Below, one piece after another: positions 60,045-64,000 of a stretch of DNA of 64,000 bases. Position numbers and translations under genes: made by a program. Source of the stretch: Miscanthus floridulus. Taxonomy: Eukaryota; Streptophyta; Magnoliopsida; Poales; Poaceae. The stretch is taken from NCBI RefSeq assembly GCF_019320115.1, contig NC_089591.1, forward strand, positions 58,342,078-58,406,077. Direction: 5' to 3'. The first letter of the stretch is position 1. Each line of letters begins with the position of its first letter. Under the pieces are notes generated by a model. It ran no database searches. It was not told where the DNA came from and worked only from the letters and a program-made list of their open reading frames with translations.

Positions 60045-60915
60045 AGCGCCGTAGCAAGCTGCTGGCGCTGGCGCTGCACCACACCGTGCTGCTTCTCCTC
60101 GCCGTGGCACTACCCATCTCCCTATTGTGGGTCACCACCACGGGTTGCATGGTCAAGCTGCTGGGACAGGACAAGGGCATGACGGACTGCGGCATAGACG
60201 TTCACGCTGCGTACGCGGTACGCCTTGGCCAACCTCACGGTGCTAGCCGTGCTGCACTTGTTGCGCGTCTACCTCGGGTCGCAGACTCTGACAGTGCCCA
60301 TCTCGGCATGCTCCCTCTTCTCGGTGCTGCTCCACGGGCCCATCTTCAACCTCATGATCGTGGCCTCCCTCCTGGCTAACCCGTGCGTCACCATGGCATC
60401 CATGGGCATCCTCATCCAGGCCACATCACTCGTTTACCTGCCCTATCCTCGCTGGGCCAGGGCGCGTCCACGTGAGTAAGCCACCAGCTAGGTGCGGGCC
60501 ACCCCACGGGGACGTCCGCGCACCGCTGGCGCCGCCACCCCCATCGATGTGGGCATGGGCCTGGCAGTCGCCACCTTCATGGTGTTCGTCCGCAGCCACT
60601 GGGGCCGCTTGTTCACGTCGTACATGGACATCCTCTTCCTCACGGCCGTGGCGTTCTGCATCATGGGCCTCGGCGAGCTCGGCAACTGCCCACAGACGGC
60701 CGGCTACGGCGTCCTCTGCGGCAGCGCCCGCCCGCCTGGCCAGCGGCGCACGCATCAACCTGGTGGGCATGCCGGTAGGGGTGGCACTGGCATTCGACGC
60801 CCACCTGGGCTTCGCCGGCCTGTAGCTCGGCCTCCTCGCAGCGCAGGCCGCCACCGAATCGGACGTCGAGGTCGGACGCGCCAAGGAGCTGACCAACGCC
60901 AGCACCACGCGCACC
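60045..60915 (+). pseudogene. MATE (multidrug and toxic compound extrusion) transporter pseudogene
   Basis: Blocks of a plant DTX/MATE antiporter follow each other in three frames: 'LALALHHTVLLLLAVALPISLLW', 'LRVYLGSQTLTVPISACSLFSVLLHGPI', 'TMASMGILIQATSLVY', 'MGLAVATFMVFVRSHWGRLFT', 'GLGELGNCPQTAGYGVL' and 'VGMPVGVALAF'. MATE proteins have twelve helices and about 450-550 residues. Here the N-terminal part is missing, the HGPI and ASMG blocks are joined with roughly 100 residues deleted between them, and several frameshifts and a TAG near 60823 occur. It was probably captured by the MULE, then decayed. GC-rich and intronless, as is usual for this subgroup. Confidence 0.8.
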
Positions 60916-61029
60916 GACCGTGTCGCGATGCCACGCATCACGCGCGCCTTGCCCTTGCGCGTGTACGGCTGGGTTGTCCAGCTCGTGGCGTTCATCCCCG
61001 GCGCCAGACCCATCACGTTCACTGCCAGG

Positions 61030-61430
61030 CCATCGGGATGGACTCCTCATCCACCAGCTTAAAGCCTCTCCTGTCCTCCAGCAGCAGCCGCGGCTGGCGT
61101 CGTGGCTCAGACCGGCATCACGGAGAGCTGCGCTTGCGTTGACGAAGCTCATCGGGTGGCGTGGAGGGAAAGAAAGCCGGCGGCCGCGACGTGCTGGTGT
61201 CGAGCGGTTGTGGCGGCGGGTTGGCGTCGAGCGGCCGCAGCGTCTGGCTGGCGTTGGGGCGATGGCGGACGAGTGGCCTGGTAGGCTCTAGGCGACCTGC
61301 TGGTGTGCCCGGCCGGAGGAGGAGGTCGGCTAGGCCGCTCGGCTGACGCGGGCATCGTGGGCCCTTGCATGGGAAGGACTGCTAGAGGTACAAGATTACT
61401 ATGTAGGGTGGCTTGTGCAAAATTTTATCC
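61030..61430. other. GC-rich block of unknown origin in the Pack-MULE
   Basis: 'gcggcgg' and 'ggccgc'-rich sequence with overlapping short frames on both strands. No protein is recognised. It may be a second captured fragment. Confidence 0.35.
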
Positions 61431-61782
61431 TAATCAGCACCTCTCGAAGGGGTATGGACCTGCGGTGCATGACTCAACAATTTCAGGGAGACAGATTTCG
61501 ATTTTGAGAGTTTAGTGAACCTAAATGGACATAGGGCCATAAGTTTAAGGGCCGTCAAGCGTATTTAACTCTTTTATTTTATTTAGCAGATGGCGGCGTG
61601 GGGATTTGGGTTCGTGCGTCTCGTCGGCGTCCGTGTGGAGAAATGAGGTTGGGCTTTGGACCTGGGAACCTCATATTTATTTGGGCCAGAAAATCTGGGG
61701 CTCACGCCCTACGTTTGCATGCAAAAGAGAGAGCCAATGGGCCGCCGAAGGCACAAAAGCTGTGTCTACACGGTGTCTAATT

Positions 61783-62673
61783 GGAAAAAGATCCATTTTC
61801 CCTCTCTAAATTATCGTTGTAGTCTGATTGTTTCTTCCTAATTAAACTTTAAAACTGTCTATCTTATCCCTTCAACTTTTAAAATCATTCAAATTACCTC
61901 CCTGAAGTGGTTATCAAGGTGGTTTGGTCTCTTTTAGTTAAAAAACTCAATAAATACTTGAGAAGGTTTTTAAACCATAGAAAAATAAATTTAACCTTCT
62001 CAAAATTCTAAAAAAAATCTATTTATGTAATTATGATATGAAGAATCCAATTAAAATATTTAGAGCTCATGAAAATATATCCATAAGCTTCCAAAGAATA
62101 GATTTAGCTATAGAAAAATGAGAAAATATCCAAAAATCCGAAAACTTCCAAAACATTCTAATCAATGTCTAAATGTGCTTTAATACAAAAATTTGATATG
62201 AAACTAGCATGAATGCAACATACATTAATGTTGTATGGATTCATGCTATGTATTCGTGTTGGTTATGTCTTATCTTTTTATAAAAGTTTTCAAAAAAACA
62301 TTTAGACATGAATTAGATAGTTTGTTGGAATTTTATAGATTTCTAAGGATATTGTTTCCATTTTTTATAACTAAATTTATTTTTGGAGGATCCTAAAGAT
62401 ATTTTGATGAGCTCTAAATATTTCATTTAGATTATTCGTATCCCAAATCTATCTATATGAATTATGTTAGAATTTTTAAAATGATATTATGTGGTTTAAA
62501 AAACTTATCAAGTATTTATTAAAATTTTTAAATGAAGAAGATATAACCACATTAACTAAAGCAGGGAGGTAATTTGATTGGTTTTAAAAGTTCAGGGGCT
62601 AAGATGTTTGGTTTTGCATGTTTGAGGAGAAAAATCAAACTACGACAATGGGAGATAAAATAGACCTTTCCCC
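61783..62673. mobile_element. Large foldback element
   Basis: The left arm (GGAAAAAGATCCATTTTCCC..., 'aacttttaaaatcattcaaattacctccctg') is complementary to the right arm ('cagggaggtaatttgattggttttaaaagtt' ... AAAATAGACCTTTCCC). The arms are about 350 bp each around an AT-rich centre near 62215-62265. The target duplication could not be fixed. 61581-61782 to its left holds no gene I can support. Confidence 0.6.
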
Positions 62674-62681
62674 TACAATTA

Positions 62682-63075
62682 CCTCCATCCAACTATGTTT
62701 TGTTTCTCCACATATAAGTTGAGTTTTAATATCAATTTTTTTATATGATAGAAGACATCATAAATTATGTTAGAAAAATATGTCTTCACCACTATTTTGA
62801 TACCTTAGAAAATTTAGTAATAAATTAACACTAGAGATATAATGTCATACAAAACATAATGATGAAAAATTCATAATGTATTTTTCTAACGCAAACTATG
62901 ATGTTCTCTATCTCCTCACAAAATTTGAAACTAAAACTCAATTTGTACATAGGGAAACAAAAGAGAAAATTCTTTTTAAGGTATAGATTGGACTAACTTA
63001 AATAGTTAGAGAGAGTAAATTGAACCAAATGTTAGTCTAGAGAGTTATCTGGACATAGGTCAAACTAGGAGGGAG
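62682..63075. mobile_element. Stowaway-like foldback MITE
   Basis: Ends CCTCCATCCAACTATG and ...AACTAGGAGGGAG, with TA on both sides (62680-62681 and 63076-63077). The interior is largely an inverted repeat: 'gttttgtttctccacatataagttgagtttta' against 'aaaactcaatttgtacatagggaaacaaaag'. Confidence 0.65.
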
Positions 63076-63174
63076 TAATTTAGATTTTTCCACCTTTTTC
63101 ATCTCCTATAACAAAGTTTTGCGTAATACATATGCTTTCTAAATCAGCTTGTAAACATGAGGCCAACTGGCTAA

Positions 63175-63505
63175 GGGGTGTTTGATCCAGCTACTAAAAT
63201 TTAGGAGGTATGTCGGAAGGATGTTGCATGGGGTGTTCGGATATTAATAAAAATAAATTACGTAATCCGTCAGTACTCCACGAGACGAATTTTTAAGCCT
63301 TATTAATCCATCATTAGCACATGTTTACTATAGCAAAACATTGTCAAATCATGGACTAATTAGGATTAAAAGATTCAGTCTCGTAAATTAGTCACAAACT
63401 ATATAATTAGTTTCGTAATTAGTCTATATTTAATACTCCATGCATGTGTCCGAACATCTGATGAGACAAGTGACTAAAATTTAGGAGGAGCAACCAAACA
63501 CCCCC
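63175..63505. mobile_element. Complete Tourist-like MITE
   Basis: A 331-bp element with ends GGGGTGTTTG...ACTAAAATTTAGGAGG and ACTAAAATTTAGGAGG...CAAACACCCCC, flanked by TAA (63172-63174 and 63506-63508). This is a PIF/Harbinger-type target duplication and a grass-wide MITE type. A decayed relative lies at 85-243. Confidence 0.85.
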
Positions 63506-63508
63506 TAA

Positions 63509-64000
63509 GTCATATAGAAAACTAAGGTACCATTTAGTTACCATAAGATTTTAAGTAATGCGGATAAAAAATCTCATAATTCTAAAATCCCATTCAAATA
63601 GGCTAGGATTCAAATGGATTTTAACATTGGCCGTGCTAACGCTACGGTGATGGCTAAAAAACATAAATTAAAAAACTAAAATTAATCGTAAAACTAAAAA
63701 TAAATCAATTATGAAAGAAACATAAATTCATTGTCTCGCAGAGATCGGTCATTTCTCACACAGAAAAAATAAACACGCCCACACAACGCTACTAAGAAGG
63801 TGTAAACAAATAGAATTCTTATGCGGTTAACAACCTACACATCATATCGCTCCCTCGCGGGGCTCCTCTCCCGGCACATGATCCATTACACGTCAGAAAA
63901 TTGAACATGTTAATTTAATACATTTCTGGTAGCATTTGGCTATAGCTGTCAGAAAAATCTTTAAGAATTTCCTAGAACATCGAGGTAGATCCAGACTGGT
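63509..64000. other. Window end, no gene seen
   Basis: AT-rich sequence. 'ttctaaaatcccattcaaataggctaggattcaaatgg' near 63577-63617 resembles the ends of the MITE at 27179 but is not bounded here. Confidence 0.4.

Larger units (their letters stand above)
59166..61571 (+). mobile_element. Pack-MULE-like element carrying a MATE gene
   Basis: A 2406-bp element with long inverted ends. The left end AAGTTAAATACGCTAGTGGCCC and the inverted right end GAGTTAAATACGCTTGACGGCCC match over about 130 bp, including 'CATGCACCGCAGGTCC' and 'ATACCCCTTCGAG'. A perfect 9-bp direct repeat TTTTATTTT lies at 59157-59165 and 61572-61580. This fits a Mutator-superfamily insertion. Inside are a CACTA MITE (59419-59994), a MATE transporter pseudogene (about 60045-60915) and another GC-rich block (61030-61380) of unknown origin. 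No transposase. Confidence 0.8.

Noticed and set aside
60426..61152. Minus-strand frames of 163-198 residues opposite the MATE pseudogene
   Set aside because: Composition shadows of GC-rich MATE coding sequence. The plus strand carries recognisable transporter motifs.

Overview
The window is nuclear DNA of a panicoid grass, most likely Andropogoneae (sorghum, sugarcane or Miscanthus type). The evidence is a eukaryotic tRNA-Arg, GT-AG introns, grass-type Tourist, Stowaway, CACTA and Mutator elements, and long arrays of a GACCGGACGC/GCGTCCGGTC motif that I associate with that tribe. Only two protein genes look intact. Most of the 64 kb is nested, decayed transposable elements plus broken gene copies.

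Region by region. 1-3.7 kb: tRNA-Arg(CCG), then an intronless gene for a 549-residue multi-pass membrane protein with an acidic Ser-rich tail. 3.7-15.7 kb: a hAT-type element and four solo-LTR-like elements of one family (TG...CA ends, 5-bp target duplications). Two of the four split decayed gag/protease fragments of a Ty3/gypsy chromovirus and of a Ty1/copia element, and a third abuts the copia gag start. 16-24 kb: a long foldback element, a CC-NBS-LRR (NLR) pseudogene with its 5' leader exon, and, convergent to it, a truncated MLO pseudogene. 25.9-28.6 kb: a two-exon gene for a small predicted secreted protein of unknown function. 28.9-31.6 kb: a Mutator-like element (MULE) with long terminal inverted repeats, a 9-bp target duplication and a decayed four-exon GRF-type zinc-finger passenger gene.

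34.6-59.6 kb: a 13.4-kb Tat-type Ty3/gypsy element (34858-48299) carrying an antisense gene. It is inserted in a GC-rich exon at an ATGCC site. From inside its reverse transcriptase onward, about 10.58 kb is repeated head to tail (38402-48981 and 48983-59582). 59.2-61.6 kb: a Pack-MULE-like element with a perfect 9-bp target duplication, holding a MATE-transporter pseudogene and a CACTA MITE. 61.8-64 kb: foldback, Stowaway and Tourist MITEs.

I found no convincing undescribed biological system. The points most worth checking are: the 10.6-kb tandem duplication, whose copies differ mostly by 1-2 base indels clustered near the junction (possible assembly artefact); the conserved palindromic CpG-rich arrays of the solo-LTR family; the transition-only inactivation of the gypsy element; its antisense gene bracketed by copies of the polypurine-tract module; and the two MULEs that carry host-type genes.
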